From positions 11,732,357-11,796,356 of the forward strand of contig NC_051450.1 in assembly GCF_001649575.2 (NCBI RefSeq): DNA of 64,000 nucleotides, given 5' to 3'. The notes under the pieces were generated by a model. That model searched no databases. It was not told the origin of the DNA and worked only from the letters and a program-made list of their open reading frames with translations. Shown here in pieces: positions 34,651-44,968 of this stretch (within the stretch, counting starts at the first letter, position 1; every line of letters starts with the position of its first letter). The position numbers and the translations under genes were made by a program. This stretch comes from Kryptolebias marmoratus. Its lineage: Eukaryota > Chordata > Actinopteri > Cyprinodontiformes > Rivulidae.

Positions 34651-36720
34651 TTTTCATGCTATTTTTTGAAAACAAGCTTTGTTTTTTTTTTTATCACAAG
34701 ACAATTACTATGTAAAAATGAGCATCTCTTGTGTTACACCCAATTATCACTTACCATTGCTGTCATGACGTTTACGGACACTCTAAAACAGTAAGTCAAA
34801 TCATGCATGTGTAATTCTGTTTGCTGAATGTTTCTTGTCGTGACATTTCTAGCTTTATTTAGTTGCAAGCGTGACTGTTCTGATCTCCGATCAAGGAGAA
34901 ATTGTTTTGTTTTATTGAGATTTCAAAACAATTTTTAGTTATCACGAGCTTTAGTAACTCAAGGCCATGACCTAAGATCATAACTCACAACAAAATGGAC
35001 AGAGTTATCTCTAAATAATGTCATGAAACCTTTCAAGCATGGCCTATTTTGGCTCCTGCACTTTCCTTTTTTGTTGTTGACATTATTACAACAAAAAGCT
35101 CAAAAATTGTACAGAACAACTGAAACCCCAACAAGTTTATTAAAATATGACTTTAATGAACTAAAAACTAAATCTGGCTCTATAATAAATGCATTTCACA
35201 ACTGAACATTACAGGTTTCAGCATACATAGTGACAGTATTATTAGTAACACTGCAACTATAAAGCCAACAAAGATGCGTCAATATTCTCCAAATATCAGT
35301 ATTATTGTGACCCCACTAAATACCGTAATTATCACTGTGATAATAAAGTTTGTTTTTGCAATTGTTCAATCCTTTTAATTTAGTTGGCATTGCAACTTGT
35401 TCTCTTCTCTCACATTTTACTTATATACTGACACATTTCTTCACTGTCCACAGTAACCATGGTATGTAAACCCAACTGCTTCAGTGGCTCACCCAAGTAA
35501 ATGGCTCGGGAGAAAAAGGTCAGGTCACAGGAGATCTCTTCTCAATTACACACACAAACATGCACCATCATCGTGTCAAGACCACCACCTCTTCAATAAA
35601 CAAGCTCTGTTGCTGAGGGCTGCCTTGAAAGGGATCATGCCGGCAGTCAGCTCCCTCCTGTACAAGTCTAAGGGCATCTTTAAACTGCATTTTACCAATC
35701 TCAGCTACCTAAATAAATAGCAGACATAACAACCACAAACAGCAATGCTGCTGCTGACAGTGACCCCTCTGGCTGCTGTGGAAACACCCCCGGTGGTGAT
35801 GTAGAATTGGAGCTAGTGTCGGTGACTCAGGGCAGATGCTTCCAACAGTTATCATCATTTTTACTGCTCCATGTAAAACCACCGTTATACTCATTTTGGC
35901 ATTTATGCTCTTAGCTGATCTACAAACATGTCTTTGTTTTCATGTGGTAATAAATGAAAACATTGATATGTATTCTTGTTTAGAAAAAAAAAAGAAAAAC
36001 AGCCAAATGAAAAGTAAAAGGAAATCATATTTGAAATTGAATGTCACCATCTGTTTGGAGACTTTTCATAGTCTGCGGTGTGTTGAGTGACTGGAATGTC
36101 TAAATGCCAGATAGAAAATTAAAAAGTCCCCTGGAGCTTCACGAAATGTCCTCATTTCCAAGTGACTGAGGAAGTGGCTCCAAAGAGGTCTGCAAAACCA
36201 ACATATACACATATGGTGGTTTGCAGGCAGCACGAAAAAGAGACCATCTATATTTGGATGTTGAGAAAATTTTACAGCAGACATGTTGAAATAAAATTGT
36301 AGGACAAGCACAAGTGAACTACAGGGGACTGCATTCCACACAGAGGAAGTTCTGGTTTTGTGTTTGCACGGGAACAGAAGTGGAATACAGCCCTTGTTAA
36401 CATGTTCATTCTTGTCCTGCACTTCCTCGGCTGGAAAAAATCTTATTGCAGAGGTATGGCTCAAACACAGGTCACTTACCACTTACTTTGCATTTTCTGC
36501 TGTTTATAAATCACCAATCAGGCCAGTCACGGTGTGAGCTTTCACAAATTAAGCTGGGATCTTGGAACAATAGGAAGCATGGCGTATAGCTAAGAGGTGT
36601 GTTGACATGGAGAGCTGCACAAAAAATAGGCATATTTCATCCTAAATCCTACAGTTGATGGTCACACAGACTGTCATCACCACTATATCCCAACCATGGG
36701 GCCACAAAGGCTCTCTCACC
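34651..36720. other. Unique noncoding DNA
   Basis: No gene supported. The longest open frame in the window, 138 codons on the minus strand at 36,066-36,482, lies here; it has no recognisable domain and its composition is like translated AT-rich noncoding DNA. A 78-codon plus frame at 35,484-35,720 is also unrecognised. Confidence 0.45.
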
Positions 36721-36724
36721 ACCT

Positions 36725-36850
36725 GCCTTCATGGCTCAGAGGTGTAAGAGCAGTGGGTAGACTTCAAACACCAATTCCACCTCAATCCTTGCATTACTCA
36801 CACTAAGGCAATGTCCTTTTGTCTACATCCTTCTGTCAATACTTATGTAA
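36725..36850 (+). mobile_element. tRNA-derived SINE candidate
   Basis: CATGGCTCAGAGGTGTAAGAG (36,730) fits a pol III A box of the type TGGCTCAGNGGT. A degenerate B-box-like TTCAAACACCAATTCC follows at 36,764. The wording matches tRNA-derived fish SINE heads. The body is not clearly delimited. Confidence 0.42.
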
Positions 36851-38149
36851 TCCGTTTCTCCATCAACTCACTGCTAATTTGTGAAGAGACAGGCAAAAAT
36901 ATGCCTGCACATGCTGCTGGGTTACCTATTAATGACCAGTGGATGGAGTCAAATGAAGGAACACTATAACTTTGTTGCTGCCATGAAAATATATTGCCAG
37001 CAACAGCAGTGCCAATTTAGAGCGCAATATTCAAGACAATGTCCTCCTATAAAACTGAGCCATCAAAGTCAGGCAGTAACAAAAAAAAAAACCTGCTGTC
37101 CTCCAGGCTTTGGCAACTTTATTTCACAGAATTAAAATGAGGTATAAAATAGAAACTTCCTGTTGTGAACAATCAACAAGGGTTGTCATTTTATGTTGAT
37201 TATGCAATATGGTAAAACTAGCAAATGGTCTGATGTTGGGTTGTTTTCTGAAATACACATTCTGCTTTGTGCTTCTATGGTTATTGATGCTGTTGTGTGT
37301 ATTGCATTGACAGTTGTATGAATGTGTGTTTACATTTAGGTGGCCTGTTAGGCTCCTGAAGCACAGTTTTGTCTTTAGTGATGATCGGCTTTATTGTATC
37401 TCTTATTCTTGACCAAACTTTTCCATCCTGTTGAAGAGTGGATTTTACCAACAGTTATTGGGTGACTGAGTTAAATATCTTTAGAAGTATTACTAAAACC
37501 CACTCGTTTAAGACTGAGGGTGAGTTATGCTGACTTTTATTTCCTACTATTGAAGCTCATTAAAGCAACCATGGCGGCTTTCGTTTGGCCCTTTCTGCCC
37601 ACTTAAACTCCTCACATCAAGTTTGTGCTCTGATAATCAGGCTGGACTGCCTCGTAGGTTCACTTGATTAATTCACTAGTTCATTTGAACTGTTGCACAA
37701 ATCAGCACTTTGGGGATTCAGGCTGCCTGTGAGCTCATGGGAAAGCAAATCTCCAAGCTCAAGCGGAGTGACCCCGCAGAGCCAGAAGGTCATCAATCCA
37801 CTCCTCACAGACTGAGGAAGTAAACAGACTCTTGTGTCGAAAATAGGTGACATTGCTTAATGAAAACTCCAAATAATTGCACGTTTAGAGTTCAGTTTAA
37901 TTCGGTGTGTTTATATTGCACAAACTCACAAGTCATCTCAGGGCGCACATTCACCTGCTCCAAAGTTTTGAAAGAAAAATTCAGTTGAGAATAAATTCAA
38001 CTTTGCCACCCAGTAAAATTATCACGAAGTTCAGTGCAGTGTAGTTTTATATTTCAGGGAAGCATGAATTGTTTAATAAATGGACACCTATGGTGGCTAA
38101 ACCCATCGATCTATTTATTCTAGTTTATAAATAGGCTAAACACTTTGCA
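36851..38149. other. Unique noncoding DNA
   Basis: No gene recognised. A repeat-free patch at about 37,545-37,700 (GAAGCTCATTAAAGCAACC, CTTGATTAATTCACTAG) has weak CNE character. Confidence 0.4.
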
Positions 38150-38485
38150 TCGTTCAGTGATTGAAGAGCAGTCTGATTAGGAGCCCATTCCTCACGGGCT
38201 CAGCTACAGTTTGTATCCAGTGATGCTGCAGCTCAATAATTATTGACAAACTGGCCTTATCCACTGACTTTACAGTTCCACATCTTCTGAATCAGCAGTT
38301 CATTTTCTGGAGAGCAGCCTCTATGTACGAGGATTTGTTACAGCAATATTTGAAGCCACGCGGGTCAATAATCAGCGTATCCACTGGGATGGTAAAGTGA
38401 CCATTTAATAGAGACCCAGGGAATCTCTACAAGCCCTGCAAGAAACATCATCTTCATCGGCTGCTTCGAAATGTAAATTAAAGAT
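38150..38485. promoter_or_regulatory. CNE-like block
   Basis: A repeat-free block with homeodomain words (CTCAATAATTATTGAC at 38,233, GGTCAATAATCAGCG at 38,364), a CTGATTAGGAGCCC word near 38,173 and a TAAATTAAAGATG segment near 38,475. There is no coding signal. The dense, non-random looking mix resembles developmental enhancers; conservation untested. Confidence 0.35.
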
Positions 38486-38689
38486 GACTTCAGGTTTATT
38501 TTTCATCTGGGAGTTACACGCAGCTACAGCCTTGTGACCACCTAAAGGCAGCAAAGCTATTTGGGCTAAATTATAGTTTTTAAAGACTGAATTACAGTTT
38601 TAGGTTAATGACTGATGTAAGAGGAAACACACAAAAAAAACTAAAAGTATCACAGCAAGCCACCATACATGCCATTGTTTTAAACAAAG

Positions 38690-38852
38690 ATCTTGAGGGA
38701 TTTGTTCACGCTCCAAGTCTGTAATGAGGTTGACTCTCAGCTACTACCACACCAAATGATAGCTTAGTATCTGTAAAACTGACTGAGTTGTAGCCAATAA
38801 TGCGTTTGCTAAGCTTGATTAGCTGTGGCAGCCATCTGGAGCAACTTAGGTT
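38690..38852 (+). repeat. Dispersed repeat family A, copy 7 (truncated)
   Basis: It contains GACTCTCAGCTACTACCACA (38,731), CTTAGTATCTGTAAAACTGAC (38,764), GTTTGCTAAGCTTGATTAGCTG and GGCAGCCATCTGGAGC (38,827), then stops. The right third of the unit is missing. Confidence 0.75.
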
Positions 38853-39345
38853 TCCAGAATAAGGTGTCGTACACACTCAGGTGAACTTTTGTTGTGATAC
38901 TGAAATTTTCTGAACCAAACCTGAAGATGCCTCAAAAAGCCAGTAGTCCTTCTTCATAGTACAGGCCTGTGGTCTCAGGTTTTGTGTTCAGCATTTATGA
39001 TCATGGTGATGGAGCAAAGTGAAAAGTAAATCAGCATTCAGGAGGTGGGATGTGTAAGGAAATATAAACAAATTACCAGAGGATCACTTGCTGGTTAATA
39101 TACAGTCTTGAATTTATCATGTTCAGCACATTCACTCACTTTATTCATTACTTTAGGACTACATATGGCTCTTGGGATCAAAACAACCCTGTTGTGTTTT
39201 TTATCAGCCATATGATTGAAGTGGGTGTACGCTGCTGGATCTTAACGGGGCATCTGATGTGTGGGTTGGCTGATACACCGCTTAAAATGGTGTTCAAACT
39301 CTGCAAACTTTGGCATGAACTGTTGGAGTCAGCGCTATCTGTCTG
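38853..39345. other. Unique noncoding DNA
   Basis: No gene or repeat family recognised. Confidence 0.4.
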
Positions 39346-39528
39346 TTACCAAACTATCTAATAAACTGTCAGAAAGTAGTCATTGGCTGTAATTTTACAA
39401 CTTTGGAGTCAAGATGGCTGCCACAGTCACTCATTTTTACAGATACTGAGCTAAAATGTGGTGAGTTATTAGCTGAGACTGATCCCCAACATATATTCTG
39501 AGCACTAACATATTGTGTATCTTTCTCT
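39346..39528 (-). repeat. Dispersed repeat family A, copy 8
   Basis: Plus-strand markers in reverse order: ACCAAACTATCTAATAAAC (39,350), GTCAGAAAGTAGTCATTGG, AAGATGGCTGCCACAGTC (39,412), TTTTACAGATACTGAGC, and ACATATATTCTGAGCACTAAC (39,489). Directly followed by another minus-strand unit. Confidence 0.75.
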
Positions 39529-39775
39529 TAGCAAAATATCTTATGATGAACAAAGGATTTGAATGAAACTTTCAGGAAATAACTGTTAAATGGACCTCTA
39601 CAACTGATAAACATTTGGAGTCACAGCCAGCTGATATTAGAAAAGACAAAAAATGGCTATAATTCAGTCAGTTTTACAGAAATTTAGCTAAAAGTTGATG
39701 TGGTAGTAGCTGAGAGTCATTTACATCACATACTCTGAGTGTGAAATCTCATGATATTGCATGAGATTAAACTTT
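39529..39775 (-). repeat. Dispersed repeat family A, copy 9 (tandem with copy 8)
   Basis: A second minus-strand unit with AGCAAAATATCTTATGATG (39,531), TTTCAGGAAATAACTG, TTTACAGAAATTTAGCTAAAAG, GTGGTAGTAGCTGAGAGTC (39,700) and CATACTCTGAGTGTGAAATC. The pair forms a head-to-tail dimer. Confidence 0.75.
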
Positions 39776-40299
39776 CTTTTTTTCCCTCACTGTAAACTTC
39801 ACTTTCATCTCAGCACTGTTTTCTTTTATGCAATTTCTTGATTACTATGTGTGTCAACGTGCCTTGTTCAACACAAGGACTCTATGCTTTTAGGCCTACA
39901 TCATGTTTCGATTTTACATGCTCCATGTTTTACTCTTTTTTAGAGCTCGTTACTCAAAGGGCGGATACTGCTTTACATTAATGGAAGCGTTTCTTGGTCC
40001 AAAAATTAGTTGCGTGGTCATGCAAGCTGATGCAGAAGCTGACATTTGATGTTCAAAAGTTGTCTCACAGCAAAGGCAAGCTTAAAGGAAAGTAATGTAC
40101 TTCATAAATTATTCAAATTAGCATTCAAAATTGAAATCAAATAGCTTCTATGTACATGAGAGGAAGTGTAAAGAGGCAATCTATTTATTTGGACTTCACA
40201 AAACTTTTAATTAAGCTGGAATCACTATATAGAGAAACATCTTCAGTCTCATGCTCCTTCATCTTCTGCTTAATATACACAAGTATCCTTTCATAAATA
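39776..40299. other. Unique noncoding DNA
   Basis: No gene or repeat family recognised. Confidence 0.4.
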
Positions 40300-40800
40300 A
40301 GTTGAAGCGCGGGTCATTAATAACGAGAGAAAGTCATTACGTCTCTCCCCGCGAGCTGAATGATTAGGATGCTGGTGGTGGGTTCCCGGTAAATACGCTC
40401 TTAAGCTGAGTTTTTGGCCGGCTGTGCGTGGACCGAGGCCGCATGAATCCAGTCGGAGCTGCTGCAGAGCGACGGCGCAGCATTCAACACGGTTCTGGCT
40501 CAAGCACGTCACAACCTGAACCAAACACACCTAATTGGATTAGTCGGCCGGATGCCGTGTTGTTTCATTGTCCTTGCACAGAGACAGGACGCGCACACCT
40601 TTGATCTCTGACAAAGTAAACACAACCTGTTAACACGGCTGAACAAATCGGAGAAAATGGCCTTTGCCATTTTCACACCGACTTTCTGCAGCTCCACAAA
40701 CGTTTTGGCTTTCTTTTTTGTACACATGCGAAGCTCCTCGAGGTCATGTTAATATTTAGGATGAAAGAAGCCTTTGAAGCCTTTTAATTGGCATTCATAA
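40300..40800. promoter_or_regulatory. CNE-like, CpG-bearing block with P3 homeodomain site
   Basis: This repeat-free block is GC- and CpG-richer than its flanks, especially 40,340-40,560. It includes GATTAGGATG (40,362), a T-box-like ACACACC next to a paired-homeodomain P3 site at 40,532-40,542, a TCF/LEF-like CTTTGATCT (40,600) and a short perfect hairpin at 40,653-40,674. Minus-strand open frames here (40,291-40,530, 40,509-40,727) have no recognisable domains. Reads as an enhancer candidate. Confidence 0.38.
40532..40542. promoter_or_regulatory. Paired-class homeodomain P3 site TAATTGGATTA
   Basis: TAATTGGATTA fits the palindromic P3 consensus TAATYNRATTA recognised by dimers of paired-class homeodomains; its right half GGATTA is also an OTX-type core. 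The same 11-mer occurs at 58,656-58,666 in another CNE-like block. Confidence 0.45.
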
Positions 40801-40885
40801 GAGAAATCGCCGTGGATGTAAAAGCCTGTTGTAATTTTTTAAAATGGCACATGAATTTTGGACCAAAGTTGCCAAGTGATGGGTT

Positions 40886-41516
40886 TAAAGGGATAGTTCA
40901 GCCCTTTTGATCTGTAGAAAGGTTATGAACAGTTATCATCTTACTTGTTATAAATAGCATTTGCTGCCATCTCAAATCTACTGGAATATAAAAAAATAAT
41001 AAAATTAGACTGAATTCACATTACACATCTATACTGGAAGAAATATCATGCACCAAAGTGCTACATCTAGCTGCTGCTGTCACATTTTGCATTATTCTAT
41101 ATAAATAAGTGGTAAAGAGATACTGCCAACAATGTAAAGGTTTTTAAAACAGTGTTCGGAATAACAGCTAAAAAGATGATGGCAATCTACTTTAGTCTCG
41201 GCATACCTACTAACCGTTCTGATTTGGACAGTCTCAGAATTTGTCACCCCCGTGTCTCGCGTCCTACACAAATGGGGGCGGGACACCCAAAAGTCCCGCA
41301 TTTGACAAGTGCCTGCTTGGCTAACCTGAGGAAATATTAGCGGAGGACAAGAAAAAACGTGAAGAGCTGTTAGCTTGTCAATCTGGTCACAATAAAACTC
41401 TATTTTTTCTAAACTTAGGCTGTTCAAAGAGCTACAGTATCTACAACAAACAAGATATTAATTGTTCATAACCTTTTCACAGAACCCTACTTTAAAAGAT
41501 CTGAACTACCACTTTA
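40886..41516. mobile_element. Family B inverted-repeat MITE, clearest copy
   Basis: It starts TAAAGGGATAGTTCAGCCC and ends AGATCTGAACTACCACTTTA. The arms pair over roughly a hundred bases: left GGTTATGAACAGTTATCATC and CTTACTTGTTATA, right CAAACAAGATATTAATTG and TTCATAACC. The middle, about 350 bases, carries a degenerate 111-codon minus-strand frame with no domain. The intact arms at both ends define the family. Confidence 0.78.
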
Positions 41517-42635
41517 TTGCGTTTCTCCTGTGTATTAATATGAACTGTGTGTCGAATCACTGGCCTACATAGAGGTGCACCAGAACACTTTGTTCAGTTT
41601 GTTTACATTTTCTTTGTTTTGACGGTGAAAGCGACAAGTTTCATTGTTGCCTTTTTTTTTAGGAGAATATGAAGATTTTGTGGAAGAGGGAAACAGATAA
41701 GCAGCCATGATTAAATGAGAGGATAGAGTTCATTATGAACCGCTTCATTCTGCATCATTATGCATTACAGGTTGAGTAAGGCAGAATAAATTAGCTAAAA
41801 GCTACTGCCTCAAATTAGGCACCAATCAGCTCTGCATTCTTGTCTCACAAAGTTGAGCGTACGAGAGTGCATGCAGAAATTACACTTTTTGCTTTTTGTT
41901 TCGTCATTATTTGCTCTTGGCAATTGCAGCGTAATTCTATTATTTAAAGAGCATAAATAGAGAGTTTTTCATGGCTAACAAAATCAGCTGCAAAACATAA
42001 ACAGATTCCTTTTTTCCACTTACCTCCGAAGCAGCTTTGTAGATCAGCAGATTTCAGTTTAATGCAAATTCGCCGGCAGCCACCTGCTGCATTGTTGGTG
42101 TTAGTATTGAGAGCTGTCTCCAAAATTAAGCATAAAACAGCCCAGTGCATCGACACAAATACGACACCATGCTGGAAATAATATTAAAATGAAATTACTC
42201 TAATTGATAACACGATCTGCTCAAATGAAAACAATACAACATAATAAAAATGAAAACAGTTCCTGTCCGAAGTAAAAGTACTTATCGTGAATATGAATGT
42301 AAGGATCTTAAATAGTTCTTCAAAACTGTTTGTTTTTTTTTTGTTCAAAAGAGAATCGTTGTACATATTTGGTAGTAAAGTTCTTGCTTTATGAGCTGTA
42401 AACCGTGCTCTCCGACGAGCACCACTCCAGAGTAATTTTTCCATTTCCAGGAAAAATTCTCCTTCAAAGTGCACATACGTATGTGAGTGACAACTAAAGA
42501 AAAGCTCAAACTTAACACTCAGAAATACTGCAGAGTTCACACATAAAAATGTCAAAATGATCTGAAGACAATGGTGTATAATCTGGTTACACTGGTCTAC
42601 ATTTGCTTTAATTTTCAGCTTTTTTTTTCCTTTCT
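41517..42635. other. Unique noncoding DNA
   Basis: No gene supported. A 123-codon minus-strand open frame (42,184-42,555) is hydrophobic and Phe-rich with no domain; I treat it as chance. Confidence 0.45.
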
Positions 42636-42639
42636 TGAT

Positions 42640-42850
42640 GATAATTGAGTCCTATACTTTAGAATCTGACTATTTATAGGGCTAGTTATCACACCACTGC
42701 GTCTGTTAAATGAAGCATTAATAATCTATCTAATCTAGAAGAATGTCGCTCACAAGATGCCTGCAATAATTAGCTCATTACCTGGCAGTGAAGTAGAGCA
42801 GAGTGAAGCTTTAATGCTTCAGAGGACCAATGTGGCGCACAAACAGCAGG
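42640..42850. promoter_or_regulatory. CNE-like block
   Basis: A repeat-free block with a MEF2-like CTATTTATAGGG (42,669), AAGCATTAATAATC (42,713), and CAATAATTAGCTCATTACC (42,763). The density of homeodomain cores and lack of repeats suggest an enhancer. No alignment. Confidence 0.3.
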
Positions 42851-43129
42851 CACTCGGCGACTGGTTGGGTCAGCAAAAGGTGAGATTCTGGTGCAGGAGG
42901 CTGTGATTCACTTCCAGTCAAACATGTTGCATTTACCCATGACAGCAATGCCTAACAACCCATGAACCTTGCTTGCTGCAAATCTGGTGCTTTTGGAGAT
43001 CTTGGCGATTACAAGTTTATAGATAGAGGCTCATGCTTTTAATAACACTGGCCATTTTGGAAACTGAAAAACATCTAAACATTTAAAATATTTGTGTACA
43101 TTCAGGCTAAAAATGTGCCTAAATTTAGT
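42851..43129. other. Noncoding DNA flanking a SINE
   Basis: No gene recognised. The lower part may be the 3' body of the minus-strand SINE that follows. Confidence 0.35.
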
Positions 43130-43280
43130 GTAGAGGTGAAAGTTAAGTATACCTCCAAAAGAGCAGCTGTGTTTAGCTGAGATTGGCGAGAATAAATGAA
43201 CATCGCTGACACAGGAATCAAACTCACAACTTTTCGCATCCTATTGAGCTAACCAGCCATACAGGGCTTTTGGGGCTACC
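43130..43280 (-). mobile_element. tRNA-derived SINE (minus strand)
   Basis: Read on the minus strand it contains GGTTAGCTCAATAGGATGC, a good pol III A box, and GTGAGTTTGATTCCTGTG, a good B box, about 25 bases later. Acceptor and T stems do not pair as in a working tRNA, so this is a SINE head and not a tRNA gene. The body continues leftward for an uncertain distance. Confidence 0.6.
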
Positions 43281-44358
43281 ATAGGTCTTTCTATACATCT
43301 TCATTTTTAATTAGAAGTTTAGCTTTACACCGTACAATGTCCCAGAGGTGTTGTGTTGTCAAACTTTAAGGTTTGACACTTTTGTGACACATTAAACAAA
43401 GTGGTCCACCGAGCAATAAAAGCAATTTCTTTATTAAGTCAACATGTAGTCATGTCTGAATATCTCCAACTAAGTTTAGATTCATTTAACCCAAGCAGCT
43501 TCATCCTTGTAAGTTAACAACTGCAACACGCAAACTAAAAATTCAGAAGACATACAACCAAAATGCTGGGGAGCTCTAGCTAGAATTTTAACACTGTTTG
43601 ATTTGTTGAGCTGCAGTTTGAACAGCTAAGAACTTTTTTTAACTAATTTTTCAGAGTGAATGAGCATAAACATGGCAATAACAGAAGCAGGAATTAAGGG
43701 CTGCATCTCACTGGGCTGCACATCCTGGAATCACACTAAATTTGTACTTACGACATGAAATAAGGGACAAAATTTGAGTGTTTGCGCACATACTGTGCAT
43801 ATGTTGTTTAACGTTTTTGTTGCAGTTTAATCCCAGAGTGTCTGATTAGGAACTCATTTCACAAATCTGTCATGTAGGGTGTTTGGGGCGTCAGATTCTC
43901 TTTTACGTCTCAGATCAGTCTTATTTTATGTTCATGGGTCACCAAGCCCTCTCAAAGCTGCCTCACTTTTTTCACACTTTCTGACTCTCAGAAACTAAAT
44001 CAAGGAGGCTTCAAGACAGGTTACAGGTGCCTGTGATGAATCCGGGAGCAAATTTTGAGAGAATAATCATCCTGCAAAATTTTATTGAATATGTTATAAA
44101 TTCCAGTGACTCAAGAGTGAGGAAAGAAAGAAAACCTCACGAATGTTTCACAACATTTCGTTAACCCCTTTGCTAATACTGTTTGAAATTTGTGGCCAAT
44201 AGTCCGATCCCAGAGGGATACAGCCCTGACAGGATGATCTGACAGAGGAAACAGAAGAAAAACAGATATGTGGAGGTGGATAAATGTGGAGCTAACTGGA
44301 ACAGAAGCAACTGAGGATGTAAAAAGGGTACGTCAGGAATTTTAGAAGAGAGCATCAC
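43281..44358. other. Unique noncoding DNA
   Basis: No gene or repeat family recognised. Confidence 0.45.
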
Positions 44359-44458
44359 TTAACCGTCTTGTGGCCTTCGGGTCAAATTGACCCAACGTTA
44401 CAAGGGCTGCTCTACCTCTCTTCATCTCTCTTTCTTTTAAGGGCTTCAGGAGGGTTAA
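44359..44458. mobile_element. piggyBac-like MITE, 100 bp, copy 1
   Basis: It is bounded by TTAA at both ends (44,359-44,362 and 44,455-44,458), the piggyBac target duplication, and has inverted-type termini TTAACCGTCTTGTGG and TTCAGGAGGGTTAA. Inside are GGGTCAAATTGACCC, a near-palindrome, and CGTTACAAGGGCTGC. It shares termini and internal words with the element at 62,325-62,415 in the opposite orientation. Confidence 0.6.
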
Positions 44459-44870
44459 GTAAATCACCAAAACTGCCTAATTCACAATAAAACAAGAAAG
44501 CCAAAACGTGAAAATTTGTGACAGAAAAACAGTGTAAAGGCTGTATGCTGACAAAAAGATACCTCCAGGACATCATAAAGATTAGAGTTCAATTTGTATT
44601 TGCAACTGTTCGTGGTCCTATATTATGATAGCACCTGTGTGACCGTGTGGCTGGTTAGTTCACTGAAATATGAGTAAGGCTTGTAATAAAAAGCTCTTCA
44701 GTTTGATCCTATATAAGAGCAGTGTGCATTATTTCAAACAGAGATTACATTTGACAATCTGTGCTAACTATAGATGTCTATTTTATGACTAAATGTGGTT
44801 TAAGACATTTACTAAACTTTTACCTAGGAGCAAAATTAGATTAATTTTAGCCTAGATATTAAAGGACATA

Positions 44871-44872
<2 letters not shown>
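44459..44872. other. Unique noncoding DNA
   Basis: No gene or repeat family recognised. Confidence 0.4.

Positions 44873-44968
<96 letters not shown>
44873..44968 (+). repeat. (AGAT)24 microsatellite
   Basis: Twenty-four uninterrupted AGAT units. A perfect tetranucleotide of this length is usually highly polymorphic in vertebrates. Confidence 0.97.

Noticed and set aside
36066..36482. 138-codon minus-strand open frame, the longest in the window
   Set aside because: No recognisable domain, no convincing splice sites, and amino-acid make-up like translated AT-rich noncoding DNA. Over 64 kb in six frames such a length can arise by chance.
41092..41427. 111-codon minus-strand open frame
   Set aside because: Entirely within a family B inverted-repeat element and without transposase motifs.
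42184..42555. 123-codon minus-strand open frame
   Set aside because: Hydrophobic, Phe-rich composition without domain or splice evidence; likely chance in T-rich DNA.
43195..43275. Possible tRNA gene on the minus strand
   Set aside because: A and B boxes are present, but acceptor, D and T stems do not pair properly; a SINE head explains it better.
44873..44968. Regular spaced repeats resembling a CRISPR-like array
   Set aside because: It is a simple AGAT microsatellite without spacers, and the DNA is vertebrate.
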